NCBI GenBank assembly: GCA_003153575.1
Contig: PLZW01000035.1
Location: 62,001 to 126,000, forward strand
Source: Acidimicrobiaceae bacterium
Lineage (GTDB): Bacteria; Actinomycetota; Acidimicrobiia; Acidimicrobiales; RAAP-2
Direction of reading: 5' to 3'
DNA: 64,000 nucleotides
Each line of letters opens with the position of its first letter. The first letter of the stretch is position 1. The notes beneath the pieces are model-generated. The model was not told where the DNA came from. It searched no databases and worked only from the letters and a program-made list of their open reading frames with translations. Made by a program: the position numbers and the translations under genes. Shown here piece by piece: positions 45,156 to 55,807 of this stretch.

Positions 45156-46406
45156 TCAGGTCCCGGCGAAGAGACGACCCAGGCGGGTGACGCCTTCGAC
45201 GATGTCGTCGTCGCCCAATGCGTAGGACATGCGGAAGTAGCCCGGAGATCCGAACGCCTCACCGGGTACCACGGCCACCTTCGCCTCCTCGATGGCCAAC
45301 TCGGCCAGCTCGGCACTCGAGGTGCAGGTGCGGCCGGACAGGTCCCGACCCAAGAGACCGGAGACGGAGGGGAAGGCGTAGAACGCCCCCTCCGGCAACA
45401 GGCACTCGATCCCGTCGATCTCGTTGAGCATCCGGTGGATGATCTGGCGTCGGCGGTCGAAGGCCTCACGCATCATCGACACCGCCGAGAGGTCACCCGC
45501 TACCGCAGCCAGGGCGGCGCGTTGGGACACGTTGGCGACGTTGGACGTCTCGTGGGACTGGAGGTTGGTGGCCGCTGCGATCACGTCGGCCGGGCCGAGC
45601 ATCCATCCCACGCGCCAGCCGGTCATGGCGTAGGTCTTGGCCACGCCGTTGATCACCACGCAGCGATCGGCGAGCTCGGGTACGACCACCGGCATGGAGT
45701 GGTGTTCGGCACCCCCGTAGACCAGGTGCTCGTAGATCTCGTCGGTGACCACCCAGATCCCGTGTTCGACGGCCCACCGTCCGATGGCCTCGATCTCCGC
45801 CTTCGGATACACCGCACCGGTCGGGTTCGAGGGGGACACGAAGAGGAGCACCTTGGTGGCCGGCGTGCGGGCGGCCTCGAGCTGGTCGACGGTCACCCGG
45901 AACCCACTGGCGACGCCGGTGGACACGACCACCGGGACGCCGCCGGCCAGGGTGATGACCTCGGGGTAGGTGGTCCAGTACGGAGCCGGTACCAACACCT
46001 CGTCACCCGGGTCGCACAGTGCGGCGAAGGAGTTGGCGACGGCCTGCTTGCCACCGTTGGTGATCAGGACCTGGGAGGCCGTCACCAGATAACCGGAATC
46101 CCGTCGGGTCTTGGCGGCCACGGCCTCACGCAACGCGGGGAGTCCCGCGGTGGGCGTGTAGTGGTGGTTCTTCGGGTCGCGGCAAGCCACCTCGGCGGCC
46201 TCCACGATGGCGTCGGGTGTCGGGAAGTCGGGTTCTCCGGCTCCGAAGCCGATCACGTTCTCACCCTGGGCCTGGAGGGCCTTGGCCTTGGCGTCCACCG
46301 CCAGGGTGGCTGACGGCGAGACCGCGGCGATCCTTGCCGAGATGCGGTTGCCCGTCACCCCCGCACCTGCCTCCGCCCCGGGGCGGGTTTCTGTCTGCTG
46401 GGCCAT
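45156..46406 (-). CDS. Aspartate-type aminotransferase, class I PLP-dependent
   Basis: The enzyme interconverts aspartate/2-oxoglutarate or a related amino/keto pair. Fold-type I motifs are [36 protein letters not shown], the PLP-lysine segment [18 protein letters not shown] and the substrate Arg in YFRMSYAL. This is the bacterial Ig aspartate aminotransferase pattern. The ATG at 46406 gives 416 residues; an ATG at 46415 is also possible. Its 5' end faces that of serC with at most 20 bp between starts. Possible role: supplying aspartate or glutamate for the neighbouring biosynthetic genes. Prephenate or other specificity cannot be excluded. Confidence 0.88.
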   Translation of the reverse strand: MAQQTETRPGAEAGAGVTGNRISARIAAVSPSATLAVDAKAKALQAQGENVIGFGAGEPDFPTPDAIVEAAEVACRDPKNHHYTPTAGLPALREAVAAKTRRDSGYLVTASQVLITNGGKQAVANSFAALCDPGDEVLVPAPYWTTYPEVITLAGGVPVVVSTGVASGFRVTVDQLEAARTPATKVLLFVSPSNPTGAVYPKAEIEAIGRWAVEHGIWVVTDEIYEHLVYGGAEHHSMPVVVPELADRCVVINGVAKTYAMTGWRVGWMLGPADVIAAATNLQSHETSNVANVSQRAALAAVAGDLSAVSMMREAFDRRRQIIHRMLNEIDGIECLLPEGAFYAFPSVSGLLGRDLSGRTCTSSAELAELAIEEAKVAVVPGEAFGSPGYFRMSYALGDDDIVEGVTRLGRLFAGT

Positions 46407-46425
46407 GGGTGCCATGATTCCATAC
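46407..46425. promoter_or_regulatory. Overlapping divergent start region of the aminotransferase and serC
   Basis: Only 19 bp separate the chosen starts. The 7-bp sequence CATGATT (46413-46419) gives CATGAT on the plus strand, 7 nt before the serC GTG, and AATCAT on the minus strand, 7 nt before the aminotransferase ATG. Each is a possible -10 box. Confidence 0.35.
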
Positions 46426-47571
46426 GTGACCGAGACCCCTGACATCCGCATCCCGCCCAACCTCCTGCCCGCCGACGGGCGGTTCGGCGCCGGCCCCTCC
46501 AAGGTCCGCCCGGAGGCCGTGGCCGCCCTGTCGGCCGCCTCGGGCAGCTTTCTCGGTACGAGCCACCGGCAGAAGACGGTCAAGTCCGTGGTAGGCAGCC
46601 TACGGGCCGGACTGACGTCGCTCTTCTCCCTTCCCGACGGCTACGAGGTGGTGCTCGGCAACGGGGGCACCACATGCTTCTGGGACGCAGCCACCTTCGG
46701 TCTCATCGAGCACAAGAGCCAGCACCTCAGCTTCGGTGAGTTCTCTTCCAAGTTCGCCACCGCAGCGGCCACCGCGCCCCATCTGGGCGACCCCGAGGTC
46801 ATCTCCTCGGAGGTCGGCACCCACCCGCTGCCGGTGGCACGCGAGGACGTCGACCTCTACGCCCTCACCCACAACGAGACCTCGACCGGCGTGATGATGC
46901 CCATCCTGCGGCCCGGGGGCGCGCCCCTACCGGCCGACGGCGGGGGGCTGGTGGCCGTGGACGCCACCTCGGGGGCCGGTGGCCTGCAGGTCGACCCCGC
47001 CGAGTTCGACGCCTACTACTTCGCCCCGCAGAAGTGCTTCGGCTCCGACGGTGGGCTGTGGGTGGCCCTGCTCTCCCCCGCGGCCGTCGACCGCATCGGC
47101 TCCATCGCCGCCACCGGACGCTGGGTGCCGGCCTCGATGGACCTGACCATCGCCCTCGACAATGCGCGGCTCGAGCAGACCTACAACACCCCGGCACTCG
47201 CCACCATCTTCCTCTTCGACAACCAGGTGCAGTGGTTCAACGACAACGGCGGTCTCGGATTCTCGACGGGCCGCAGCGACCGGTCGGCCGAGATCCTCTA
47301 CTCATGGGCCGACAACTCGGACTTCGCGACGCCGTTCGTGCACCGTGAGCAGGACCGGAGCCACGTCATCGGGACCATCGACTTCGACGATTCGATCGAC
47401 GCCGCCGTGGTGGCGAAGGTGCTTAGGGCCAACGGGGTCGTCGACACGGAGCCCTACCGCAAGCTCGGTCGCAACCAGCTCCGCATCGCCATGTTTCCCG
47501 GCATCGACCCCGAGGACATCGCCTCCCTGTGCGCCTGCATCACCCACGTGGTCGGGGCACTCGCCCAGTAG
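46426..47571 (+). CDS. serC: Phosphoserine aminotransferase, mycobacterial type
   Basis: This PLP enzyme performs the second step of serine synthesis. The N-terminus [24 protein letters not shown], the [13 protein letters not shown] segment, DATSGAGG and the PLP lysine in [12 protein letters not shown] identify the mycobacterial SerC subgroup. The GTG at 46426 gives 381 residues; an in-frame ATG at 46414 would add four. It works with the SerA encoded about 1.5 kb away on the opposite strand. No serB is seen here. Confidence 0.93.
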   Translation: MTETPDIRIPPNLLPADGRFGAGPSKVRPEAVAALSAASGSFLGTSHRQKTVKSVVGSLRAGLTSLFSLPDGYEVVLGNGGTTCFWDAATFGLIEHKSQHLSFGEFSSKFATAAATAPHLGDPEVISSEVGTHPLPVAREDVDLYALTHNETSTGVMMPILRPGGAPLPADGGGLVAVDATSGAGGLQVDPAEFDAYYFAPQKCFGSDGGLWVALLSPAAVDRIGSIAATGRWVPASMDLTIALDNARLEQTYNTPALATIFLFDNQVQWFNDNGGLGFSTGRSDRSAEILYSWADNSDFATPFVHREQDRSHVIGTIDFDDSIDAAVVAKVLRANGVVDTEPYRKLGRNQLRIAMFPGIDPEDIASLCACITHVVGALAQ

Positions 47572-47647
47572 GGCTCGGCGCATGCGGTGTGACCGGGACG
47601 TCACCGGGACGTCACCGGCCGTTCGCCGGGCCGTCATTTGGCCCGTG

Positions 47648-47653
47648 TAGCGT
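47648..47653 (+). promoter_or_regulatory. -10 box of the small lipoprotein gene (leaderless type)
   Basis: TAGCGT is followed by 6 nt and the GTG at 47660. Confidence 0.45.
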
Positions 47654-47659
47654 GCCCAC

Positions 47660-48235
47660 GTGCCGATCCGGACCTCACACCCGCGCCTGACTGCCCTCCT
47701 CCTGGCGACGGTGGCCCTGCCCCTGATCCTGGCCGCCTGCTCGAGTTCCACGACGTCCGCCGCCTCGACCACGACGACGCGGGCCGCCGGCAGCAGCGGG
47801 ACCAACCCGGCCTGCGCCCTCGTCACACCGACCCAGATCCAGTCCGCCCTCGACAAGACCGTCGGTTCGCCGTCCGCCTCGAACTCGACCGGGAGCACCG
47901 CCTGCACGTATCCGGCTACCAACGGGCGGAAGTCCGACTCGGTCATCATCACGTTCCGCAGCAACGTGACGCCCGCCCAGGCCGCCGCCGAAGAGGCGGC
48001 CCTCGAGAAGTCCCACGCGACGGTCACGCCGATCAGCGTGACCGGCGGCCAGGCCTTCTCGTTCACCACGACCTCAGGCACCGAGACGGTCACCGGCCTG
48101 GTGACCGTCGTCGGCGAGAGCCAGCTCTCCATCGCCTCGACGGCCACCCTGGGCCAGACCGAGAGCCTGGCCCAGGAGATCTTCTCGTCGCTCTCCAGCA
48201 AGGCGGCCTCGTCGACGACCGGCCCAGCGGCCTGA
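47660..48235 (+). CDS. Putative lipoprotein (DUF3558-like)
   Basis: This 191-residue protein has a signal sequence ending in the lipobox LAAC with Cys27, a Ser/Thr/Ala spacer and an exported domain of about 140 residues. CALVTPTQIQSALDKTVG near its start and a second Cys (ACTYPA) suggest the small disulfide-bonded DUF3558-type fold of actinobacterial lipoproteins. The function is unknown. It stands alone between serC and the convergent ilvC. Confidence 0.7.
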   Translation: MPIRTSHPRLTALLLATVALPLILAACSSSTTSAASTTTTRAAGSSGTNPACALVTPTQIQSALDKTVGSPSASNSTGSTACTYPATNGRKSDSVIITFRSNVTPAQAAAEEAALEKSHATVTPISVTGGQAFSFTTTSGTETVTGLVTVVGESQLSIASTATLGQTESLAQEIFSSLSSKAASSTTGPAA

Positions 48236-48295
48236 CCGGCACCATCCCTGCCTGCCCGCGCAACGGCCCACCGAGCGGCGATGGGCCGGGACGGG

Positions 48296-49327
<1,032 letters not shown>

Positions 49328-49888
49328 TCAACCTGCCTTTTCTGTGGTGTCTGCCGTTCCGGTGGCCGGCTGGCCCCGGTGATCGGCACGGTCAAGCATA
49401 GGCAACGCCACCCGACCGGTCCGCTGCATCTCGACGATCCCGTATCCCCGGATGAGGTCCTCGAAGTCGTCGAGCTTGGTGGGGGCGCCGGCCAGCATCA
49501 CCGTGAGGTGGGCCGGGCCGACGTCGACGATCTTGCCCTCGAACACCCCGACCAGCTGGATGACCTGGCCCCGCGACTCGGGGCCGGCCTCCACCGTGGC
49601 CAGCAGGAGCTCACGCTCGCGGGAGTGCGCCGGGTCGAGCTCGGTGATCGAGACGACCGGGATGAGCTTGTCGAGCTGCTTCACGATCTGGTCGAGCGGG
49701 GCGGACTCGACATCGACCACGATGGTGATGCGGCTGAACCTCGGGTTGTCCGACGGGGCCACGGCCAGGCTGAATATGTTGTAGCCGCGTCGGGAGAACA
49801 GGCTCGCCACCCGGGCCAGCACCCCGGACTTGTTCTCCACCAGCACGGTCAGGATGTGGTGGCGCTGGTCAGTGCCGTACATGTTCAT
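49328..49888 (-). CDS. ilvN: Acetolactate synthase small (regulatory) subunit
   Basis: The N-terminal ACT domain is clear, [31 protein letters not shown] (about residues 10-40), followed by the ALS small-subunit C-terminal domain (about 85-165). It confers valine feedback inhibition on IlvB. The ATG at 49888 gives 186 residues and overlaps the ilvB stop by 4 nt. Confidence 0.95.
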   Translation of the reverse strand: MNMYGTDQRHHILTVLVENKSGVLARVASLFSRRGYNIFSLAVAPSDNPRFSRITIVVDVESAPLDQIVKQLDKLIPVVSITELDPAHSRERELLLATVEAGPESRGQVIQLVGVFEGKIVDVGPAHLTVMLAGAPTKLDDFEDLIRGYGIVEMQRTGRVALPMLDRADHRGQPATGTADTTEKAG

Positions 49889-51708
49889 GGGCGGCTGCCT
49901 CCGATCAGCGAAGGGTCGACGATGATGTCGTCGTTCGACGATCCCGCCGCCACCATCGGGAAGACCTTCTCGAAGGCGTCCGTACGGAAGTCGACGACGA
50001 CCGGGCGGTCGTCCACCGAATTGGCCTTGTCGATCGCCGTGGCCACGTCGTCCGGCGACTCGACCCTGATGCCGACACAGCCCATGGACTCGGCCCAGCC
50101 GACGTAGTCGGGAAGGTCGGGTGACAGGTAGACCTCGGAGTAGCGCTCCTCGTAGAACATCTCCTGCCACTGGCGGACCATGCCCAGGTAGGCGTTGTTA
50201 AGGATGGCGATCTTCACCGGTATCCGCTCGGAACTGGCCGTGACCAGCTCCTGGGCGGTCATCTGGAAGCAGCCGTCGCCGTCGACGGCCCACACCATCT
50301 TGTCCGGGCGGCCCACCTTGGCGCCGATGGCCGAGGGGACGGCGAAGCCCATGGTGCCGAGCCCACCCGAGTTGACCCAGGTGTAGGGATGGTCGAACTG
50401 CCACCACTGCGAGGCGAACATCTGGTGCTGACCGACGCCCGAGGCGACGATGGTGTCCTCCGGGGTCTGGTCGCGCAGGCACTCGATGACGAACTGCGGC
50501 TTGAGCGGGCCGGGCCCGGGCTGCTGGTCGTAGACCAGGGGGTACCGCTCCTGCCAGGCCCCGAGCTGCGCCCGCCACGGGGCCAGACGCTCCCGCGGGT
50601 ACCGCTCGGCCATCGTCCCGGGTGCGGCCGGGGCGCCCGCCACGGCGTCGGACGGCGAGCCCCCCCGCCCGCCGCGGGTCGCCTCGGAGTGGCTGAGGCC
50701 GCGGGCCTCGAGGGCCAGCAGCAGCTCTTCGACCACCAGTCGGCAGTCGCCGGCGATGGCCACGTCAGCGGCCCGGACCTTGTTGTGCTCGGCCGGGTCG
50801 ATGTCCACGTGGATGACCTTGGCCCCGGGGGCGAAGGCGCTCACCTTGCCAGTGACCCGGTCGTCGAAGCGGCTGCCGAGGGCGATCAGGAGGTCAGATT
50901 TCTGCATGGCCGTGACCGCCGTGTAGTTGCCGTGCATGCCGGGCATGCCCAGGCACAGCGGGTGTGAGTCGGGGAAGCAGCCGCGGGCCATGAGGGTGGT
51001 GACCACCGGGATCCCGGTCCGCTCGGCCAGCTCCCGCAACGCGTCGGCGGCCCGGGCCTTCAAGATGCCCCCGCCGGCGTAGATAACGGGCCGTTCAGCG
51101 GCCAACAGCAGCTCGGCCGCCTCCATCACGAGTGCCGGGTCTCCCTCGGTCACCGGACGGTAGCCCGGCAGGTCGAGGTCGGCCGGTGCCGGCCAGTACC
51201 ACGTCATGGTCGACTGGGCGATGTCCTTCGGGATGTCGATCAGGACCGGGCCGGGCCGGCCGGTCGTGGCCACATGGAAGGCCTCGGCGACGACCCGGGG
51301 GATGTCGTCGACGTCGGTGATCAGCCAATTGTGCTTGGTGATCCCCATGGTGATCCCCGTGATATCGCTCTCCTGGAAGGCGTCGGTCCCGATCGCCGCC
51401 GTGGCCACCTGGCCGGTGATGGCGACCAGGGGCGTCGAGTCCATGTAGGCGTCGGCCAGAGGCGTGACCACGTTGGTGGCACCGGGGCCCGAGGTCGCCA
51501 TGGCCACGCCGGGGCGGCCGGTGACCTGGGCGTAGCCCTGGGCCATGTGACCGGCACCCTGTTCGTGGCGGACCAGGATGTGGCGGATCGACGAGTCGAG
51601 GATCGGATCGTAGACCGGCAGGATGGCGCCTCCGGGCAGGCCGAACATGACCTCCACGTGCTGCATCTCGAGGCTCTTGATCAGTGCCTGTGCTCCGGTG
51701 AGTTCCAT
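49885..51708 (-). CDS. ilvB: Acetolactate synthase large (catalytic) subunit
   Basis: This ThDP- and FAD-dependent enzyme condenses pyruvate with pyruvate or 2-oxobutyrate. The catalytic Glu is in [15 protein letters not shown], the FAD region contains [12 protein letters not shown], and the ThDP motif is [12 protein letters not shown]...[13 protein letters not shown] Pro/Gly-rich insertion (about residues 345-385) precedes the last domain. The ATG at 51708 gives 607 residues and has AAGGGAG 6 nt upstream. The frame runs 75 codons further upstream through the attenuator and was rejected there. Expression is probably controlled by the leader at 51788-51933. Confidence 0.96.
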   Translation of the reverse strand: MELTGAQALIKSLEMQHVEVMFGLPGGAILPVYDPILDSSIRHILVRHEQGAGHMAQGYAQVTGRPGVAMATSGPGATNVVTPLADAYMDSTPLVAITGQVATAAIGTDAFQESDITGITMGITKHNWLITDVDDIPRVVAEAFHVATTGRPGPVLIDIPKDIAQSTMTWYWPAPADLDLPGYRPVTEGDPALVMEAAELLLAAERPVIYAGGGILKARAADALRELAERTGIPVVTTLMARGCFPDSHPLCLGMPGMHGNYTAVTAMQKSDLLIALGSRFDDRVTGKVSAFAPGAKVIHVDIDPAEHNKVRAADVAIAGDCRLVVEELLLALEARGLSHSEATRGGRGGSPSDAVAGAPAAPGTMAERYPRERLAPWRAQLGAWQERYPLVYDQQPGPGPLKPQFVIECLRDQTPEDTIVASGVGQHQMFASQWWQFDHPYTWVNSGGLGTMGFAVPSAIGAKVGRPDKMVWAVDGDGCFQMTAQELVTASSERIPVKIAILNNAYLGMVRQWQEMFYEERYSEVYLSPDLPDYVGWAESMGCVGIRVESPDDVATAIDKANSVDDRPVVVDFRTDAFEKVFPMVAAGSSNDDIIVDPSLIGGSRP

Positions 51709-51787
51709 CGGGTGCTCCCTTTTCGACGATGGTCGGTGGTGACGATTCGGTGGTGGACGGCACTGCGTGCGATCCGAGGGCGGACAT

Positions 51788-51813
51788 GAAAACGACCTCC
51801 CATCTGGGAGGTC
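51788..51813 (-). terminator. Attenuator terminator of the ilvBNC leader
   Basis: On the minus strand GACCTCCC (51813-51806), loop AGAT, GGGAGGTC (51801-51794) and then GTTTTC (51793-51788) form an intrinsic terminator about 80 nt upstream of ilvB. An upstream copy GACCTCC (51878-51872), inside the leader peptide gene, could compete for the same 3' arm. Confidence 0.75.
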
Positions 51814-51817
51814 GGAA

Positions 51818-51849
51818 AGCGCACACGGCGAAGAGACGTCGCGTGCGCT
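51818..51849 (-). promoter_or_regulatory. Second leader hairpin overlapping the control-peptide stop codon
   Basis: AGCGCAC (51849-51843) pairs perfectly with GTGCGCT (51824-51818). The 5' arm includes the last two bases of the leader-peptide TAG, so a ribosome stopped there would block it. It ends 4 nt before the terminator stem. Confidence 0.6.
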
Positions 51850-51895
51850 ACGAAACGAGTACCAGGGTGCTGGAGGTCGGGAAGGCGGTACGCAT
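51848..51895 (-). CDS. ilvBNC leader (control) peptide, 15 residues
   Basis: The frame [15 protein letters not shown] ends with four consecutive branched-chain codons, CTG GTA CTC GTT (Leu-Val-Leu-Val), then Ser and TAG. This is the classic composition of an ilv attenuation leader peptide: ribosomes starved for charged tRNA-Leu or tRNA-Val would pause on these codons and shift the RNA folding downstream. It starts about 10 nt after the -10 box, so it is translated at the very 5' end of the transcript. Too short for normal gene finding. Confidence 0.75.
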   Translation of the reverse strand: MRTAFPTSSTLVLVS

Positions 51896-51904
51896 GGTGC
51901 GAAC

Positions 51905-51933
51905 ATTGTTGCACGCCCCGGGCGCTTCGACAA
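51905..51933 (-). promoter_or_regulatory. Promoter of the ilvBNC operon
   Basis: On the minus strand the -35 box TTGTCG (51933-51928) and the -10 box AACAAT (51910-51905) are separated by 17 bp. Transcription should begin near the leader-peptide ATG, giving a leader of about 190 nt before ilvB. The promoter begins 18 bp after the stop of the upstream gene. Confidence 0.6.
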
Positions 51934-51951
51934 GTAGCGGTGGGCGGACCT

Positions 51952-52404
51952 TCATGGTCGCCAGGTCCGCACGTCGTGGCCCCCGTCGACCACCGCGAAG
52001 TAACCGACCTCGGTGATGTCCACCGTGAAGAGGTGGAATTCGGCCTCGGGGCGCCACCCGACCGCCTGCTCGAGGGCCGTCCCGTACCGTTCGCGCGCAT
52101 CGGGGTCGGTCACGTCGAAGGCCCGACCGTAGATCTTCACGTCCCCCTGGGTGCCGGCCTTGTCGTGCACCGTGGTGTGGACGACGCAACGGGGGTCGGC
52201 CAGCAGGTCGAGCGCCTTGCGCGACTGCCACATCATGCCGAGGAAGAGATCGTCCCCCACCACCAGCGGCTCGACCGGGCTGATCCTCGGCCACCCATTG
52301 GCTCGCAGGGTGCCCACCAGGACCAGTCCGTCCTCGGCCATCCGGGCCTGGGCCGTTGCTGCCAGCCCGGGGTCGCCCCGGCGGAACCCCTCCCAGGAGG
52401 CCAC
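51952..52404 (-). CDS. Pyridoxamine 5'-phosphate oxidase-family flavin-binding protein
   Basis: This 150-residue split-barrel protein has ARMAEDGLVLVGTLRANGWPRISPVEPLVVGDDLFLGMMWQSRKALDLLADPRCVVHTTV, the typical strand order of PPOX-like FMN- or F420-binding proteins. The C-terminal EAEFHLFTVDITEVGYFAVVDGG is also characteristic. True PdxH activity is unlikely because the family is broad; F420-dependent reductase is an alternative. It is 16 bp downstream of ilvD on the same strand and may be read through from it. Confidence 0.75.
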   Translation of the reverse strand: MASWEGFRRGDPGLAATAQARMAEDGLVLVGTLRANGWPRISPVEPLVVGDDLFLGMMWQSRKALDLLADPRCVVHTTVHDKAGTQGDVKIYGRAFDVTDPDARERYGTALEQAVGWRPEAEFHLFTVDITEVGYFAVVDGGHDVRTWRP

Positions 52405-52420
52405 GGTCTCGCGGCCGCCC

Positions 52421-54139
52421 CTAGGCCTCGGTGACGGCGCCGCGCTCGGCGCCGGTCACCAGCCGGGCGAACTTGGCCAGGACCCCCGAGGTGTACCGGG
52501 GCGCCGGGTGCTTGAGGTCCGCTCGCCGTCGGGCCAACTCGTCGTCGCCCACCAGCAGGTCGATGGTGTGCTTCTTCACGTCCACCACGATGCGGTCCCC
52601 GTCGGCCACCAGGGCGATCGGTCCACCGTCGACCGCCTCCGGGGCGACGTGCCCGATGCAGAAGCCGTGCGTCCCGCCCGAGAATCGACCGTCGGTCACC
52701 AGGGCGCAGTCGCTTCCGCGGCCGACCCCCTTCATGGCACCGGTGATGGCCAGCATCTCACGCATGCCGGGACCGCCCTTCGGGCCCTCGTAGCGGATCA
52801 CCACCACGGTCTCGGGTTGGATGGAGCCGGCCAGGATCGCCTCCATGGCCTTGTCCTCGCCGTCGAAGACCCGGGCCTTCCCGTCGAACGTCAGGCTGTC
52901 GATGCCGGCCACTTTGACCACCGCACCCCTGGGGGCGAGCGAGCCGGTGAGGACGGCGATGCCGCCCTGGGCGTGGATGGGGTCGGACAGGACGTGGACC
53001 ACGTCGCCGTCCGGCGCCGGGGGGTCCAGCGCGGCCAGGTTGTCGGCCATCGTCCGGCCGGTCACCGTCATGCAGTCTCCGTGCAGAAGACCGGCTTCCA
53101 GGAGCTGGGCGAGCACCACGGGGACGCCGCCGATCCGATCCAGGTCCGACATGTGGTATTTGCCGTGGGGCTTGGTGTCGGCCAGGTGCGGGACCCGGGC
53201 GGCCACCAGGTTGAAATCGTCGAGGGTGAGGTCGACCCGGGCCTCGTTGGCGATGGCCAGGAGGTGGAGCACCGCATTCGTGGAGCCGCCCAGGGCCATG
53301 ACCACACTGATGGCGTTCTCGAACGCCTCCTTGGTCAGGATCTGTCGGGGGCGGATCCCGGCCCGCAGCATCTCGACCACGGCATACCCAGAGGCGATGG
53401 CCAGGTCGTCCCGGCGGCGATCCACCGCCGGCGCCGACGAACTGCCGGGTAGGGACATGCCCAGCGCTTCGGCCACCGAGGCCATGGTGTTGGCCGTGAA
53501 CATCCCGGCGCACGAACCCTCGGTCGGGCAGGCATTGTGCTCGATCAGCGAGAGCTCCTCGTCGGTGAGGGCGTCGACCGCATGAGCACCGACCGCCTCG
53601 AACACCGAGGTGATGTCGATGGCCCTGTCGCGGACCCGCCCGGGCAGGATCGACCCGCCGTACAGGAACACGCTGGGCAGGTTGAGCCGGGCGGCCGCCA
53701 TCAGCATGCCGGGCAACGACTTGTCGCAGCCGGCCAGGGTCACCATGCCGTCGAAGCGCTCGGCGTGCATGACCGTCTCCACCGAGTCGGCGATCACCTC
53801 GCGGCTGACCAGCGACGCCCGCATGCCCTCGTGGCCCATCGAGATCCCGTCGGAGACGGCGATGGTCACGAACTCGAAGGGGTAGCCACCCGCCTGGCGC
53901 ACACCGTGCTTGGCTTGCTTGGCCAGCCTGGCGAGGGGGAGATTGCACGGTGTGACCTCGTTCCAGGACGAGGCGACGCCGATCTGGGGCTTGTCCCAAT
54001 CGTCGTCACCCATCCCGACGGCCCGCAGCATGGCCCGGGCCGGCGCCCGGGTCGGACCGTCGGTCACTTCGTGGCTACGCGGCTTGATGCCCACCAGGGG
54101 CAGCTCGGAGGGGTCGCCTGCGGACGTCGTGTCGCTCAT
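52421..54139 (-). CDS. ilvD: Dihydroxy-acid dehydratase
   Basis: This Fe-S enzyme performs the third step of valine/isoleucine synthesis, dihydroxy acid to 2-oxo acid. Motifs include [45 protein letters not shown] and the C-terminal [21 protein letters not shown]. The 572-residue length is normal. A TACCAT box sits 6 nt before the ATG, so the mRNA may be leaderless. It lies upstream of ilvBNC but has its own promoter. Confidence 0.96.
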   Translation of the reverse strand: MSDTTSAGDPSELPLVGIKPRSHEVTDGPTRAPARAMLRAVGMGDDDWDKPQIGVASSWNEVTPCNLPLARLAKQAKHGVRQAGGYPFEFVTIAVSDGISMGHEGMRASLVSREVIADSVETVMHAERFDGMVTLAGCDKSLPGMLMAAARLNLPSVFLYGGSILPGRVRDRAIDITSVFEAVGAHAVDALTDEELSLIEHNACPTEGSCAGMFTANTMASVAEALGMSLPGSSSAPAVDRRRDDLAIASGYAVVEMLRAGIRPRQILTKEAFENAISVVMALGGSTNAVLHLLAIANEARVDLTLDDFNLVAARVPHLADTKPHGKYHMSDLDRIGGVPVVLAQLLEAGLLHGDCMTVTGRTMADNLAALDPPAPDGDVVHVLSDPIHAQGGIAVLTGSLAPRGAVVKVAGIDSLTFDGKARVFDGEDKAMEAILAGSIQPETVVVIRYEGPKGGPGMREMLAITGAMKGVGRGSDCALVTDGRFSGGTHGFCIGHVAPEAVDGGPIALVADGDRIVVDVKKHTIDLLVGDDELARRRADLKHPAPRYTSGVLAKFARLVTGAERGAVTEA

Positions 54140-54145
54140 CCGACC

Positions 54146-54151
54146 ATGGTA
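54146..54151 (-). promoter_or_regulatory. -10 box of ilvD (leaderless type)
   Basis: TACCAT on the minus strand is followed by 6 nt and the ilvD ATG. Confidence 0.45.
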
Positions 54152-54194
54152 TGGCGCGCGTGCCGAGGTGCGGGACGCCGCCAGAAAGAGCCCC

Positions 54195-54200
54195 TACAGT
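54195..54200 (+). promoter_or_regulatory. -10 box of the PhyH-family gene (leaderless type)
   Basis: TACAGT is followed by 6 nt and the ATG at 54207. Confidence 0.5.
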
Positions 54201-54206
54201 CGGACC

Positions 54207-55010
54207 ATGCAGCCCCGGCCCGCTCCCGGACCGGAGACGTCGGCCGATCCCGGCGCCTTCGGAGCCGACGAACTGGACGCGCTCTGCGCGTACTTCGACT
54301 CCCACGGCTACGCCACATTGCGTGGTGCCGTGGACGAGGACGACCTGGCCGCGGCCGAGTCGGAGCTGGTCAGGGCCCAGGACGACCTGGTCGGAGGCGG
54401 TCTCGACACCCGGCACGCCACCACCATCCTCGACGACCCGGACGCCACCGTCGAGGGCCGGCGCTTCGCCCACTACGTGTGCTTCGCCACCCAGGTGTCG
54501 CCCCTCGCCGACCGCCTGGTCCACCTGCCGGCCTTCGTCGAGGTGAGCCGTCGTCTGCTCGGACCCGACGCGTGGCTGCTCGACTACGAACAGTTCGGCA
54601 TCGTCTACCAGGACGCCCGGCCCGGACCGGGATCGGGCTACACCCGGATCGGCTGGCACACCGACCACCAGTCCGGTCCCCACCTCGATGTCTGGCCGGG
54701 CGTCGCCTTCACCATCCATTTCGACCCGACCTCCCCCGCCAACGGCTTTCTCCGGGTGCTTCCCGGCAGCCATCTGGTCGGCACCGAGGGGATGCCCGAG
54801 GGCTTCGAACGGGTACCCGGTGAGATCGCCGTCTACCAGGAACGGGGCGACGTCCTGTTCCACCATGCCGACCTGTGGCACAGTGCCGCCCGTGCCACCG
54901 CGGACGGGGACGCGGCCGTGCGACGTCACTTGCGGGGAAGCTGGCACGGCGGCACACGCCTCCCGGTCGGCCATGGCACCGGAGATTTCGTGAAGAACGC
55001 CCGGCGCTGA
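54207..55010 (+). CDS. Phytanoyl-CoA dioxygenase (PhyH)-family Fe(II)/2-oxoglutarate oxygenase
   Basis: This 267-residue protein has a PhyH fold. The iron-binding HxD is in RIGWHTDHQSGPHLD and the distal His in LFHHADLWHSAA, with the 2-oxoglutarate Arg probably in VRRHLRGSWH. GFLRVLPGSHLVG is typical of the family. The substrate is unknown: members hydroxylate acyl-CoAs, ectoine, amino acids or secondary metabolites. The ATG at 54207 lies 6 nt after a TACAGT -10 box, and the longer frame upstream is antisense to ilvD. It is divergent from ilvD with 67 bp between them. Confidence 0.8.
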   Translation: MQPRPAPGPETSADPGAFGADELDALCAYFDSHGYATLRGAVDEDDLAAAESELVRAQDDLVGGGLDTRHATTILDDPDATVEGRRFAHYVCFATQVSPLADRLVHLPAFVEVSRRLLGPDAWLLDYEQFGIVYQDARPGPGSGYTRIGWHTDHQSGPHLDVWPGVAFTIHFDPTSPANGFLRVLPGSHLVGTEGMPEGFERVPGEIAVYQERGDVLFHHADLWHSAARATADGDAAVRRHLRGSWHGGTRLPVGHGTGDFVKNARR

Positions 55011-55036
55011 CCGTCCCCGGACCCGGGGGCCGGCGG

Positions 55037-55042
55037 TACAGT
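55037..55042 (+). promoter_or_regulatory. -10 box of the DUF1543-like gene (leaderless type)
   Basis: TACAGT is followed by 8 nt and the ATG at 55051. Confidence 0.4.
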
Positions 55043-55050
55043 CGCATCCG

Positions 55051-55296
55051 ATGGATCTGTACGCCGCATACCTGGGTGGGCCCCTGGACGATGGACGCAT
55101 GGGCGAGGGGCACGAGGTCGTCCTCGTGGTGGCCGCCGACCGGGCCGAGGCGAAGGCGAGGGCCACCGCCAAATGGCGGGGGGCGCCGCCCGGGCACCTC
55201 GACGCGCTCGAGCGCATCGTGCAGGTCGACGGGTACTCGGTGACCCTGACCGAGTCCGCCGGCGGCGACGATCTCGAGATGGAGACGTTCAACTGA
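55051..55296 (+). CDS. DUF1543-like small protein
   Basis: This 81-residue protein reads MDLYAAYLGGPLDDGRMGEGHEVVLVVAADRAEAKARATAKW..., matching the pattern of the small DUF1543 family (LGG start, HE-hydrophobic strand, AKARAKxKW helix). The function is unknown. It is followed after 7 nt by the DUF2237 gene, and the pair is probably one transcript. Confidence 0.7.
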   Translation: MDLYAAYLGGPLDDGRMGEGHEVVLVVAADRAEAKARATAKWRGAPPGHLDALERIVQVDGYSVTLTESAGGDDLEMETFN

Positions 55297-55303
55297 GGCC
55301 CCG

Positions 55304-55690
55304 ATGACCGAACGCAACGTCCTGGGCGGAACCCTCGAACCCTGCGGGACCGACCCGATGACCGGCTTCTACCGCGACGGCTGTTGCTCGACCGGACCCG
55401 AGGACCTCGGGAGCCACACCATCTGCGCGGTGGTGACGGCGGAGTTCCTCGAGCACCAGCGGTCGATCGGCAACGACCTGTCGACGCCGATGCCGGCCCA
55501 CCGGTTCCCCGGGCTCGTGCCCGGCGACCGTTGGTGCGTGACGGCGGCCAACTGGCTGCGGGCCCACCATGACGGCGCGGCCGCCTTCGTCGTGCTCGCC
55601 TCCACCCACGAGCGGGCCCTCGCCGTGGTTCCCCTCGAGGCCATGCGCGCCCACGCCGTCGATGTCCCGACCGGTCCCGGCGACTTCTAG
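55304..55690 (+). CDS. DUF2237 family protein
   Basis: This 128-residue protein carries the family block NVLGGTLEPCGTDPMTGFYRDGCCSTGPEDLGSHTICAVVTAEFLEHQRSIGNDLSTPMP, then GLVPGDRWCVTAANWLRAH. DUF2237 proteins are small, conserved and rich in Cys/His near the N-terminus, and their activity is unknown. The conserved Cys residues (CG, CC, ICAV, WC) are all present. The start is ATG 7 nt after the DUF1543-like gene. Confidence 0.88.
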   Translation: MTERNVLGGTLEPCGTDPMTGFYRDGCCSTGPEDLGSHTICAVVTAEFLEHQRSIGNDLSTPMPAHRFPGLVPGDRWCVTAANWLRAHHDGAAAFVVLASTHERALAVVPLEAMRAHAVDVPTGPGDF

Positions 55691-55807
55691 CGCGACGCGA
55701 GCTACCGCTCCGGCCTGACGGGGCGCCCGTGCTTAGGATGGGGCCCGGAGCGGAGGGGATCGGATGCACCGGGGCCCACCGCACGCGACCGGAAGGGCAC
55801 ACCGACC

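Noticed and set aside
51709-51933. 75-codon N-terminal extension of the ilvB frame
   Set aside because: It crosses the attenuator hairpins and leader peptide; acetolactate synthase similarity and a good ribosome site begin at 51708.
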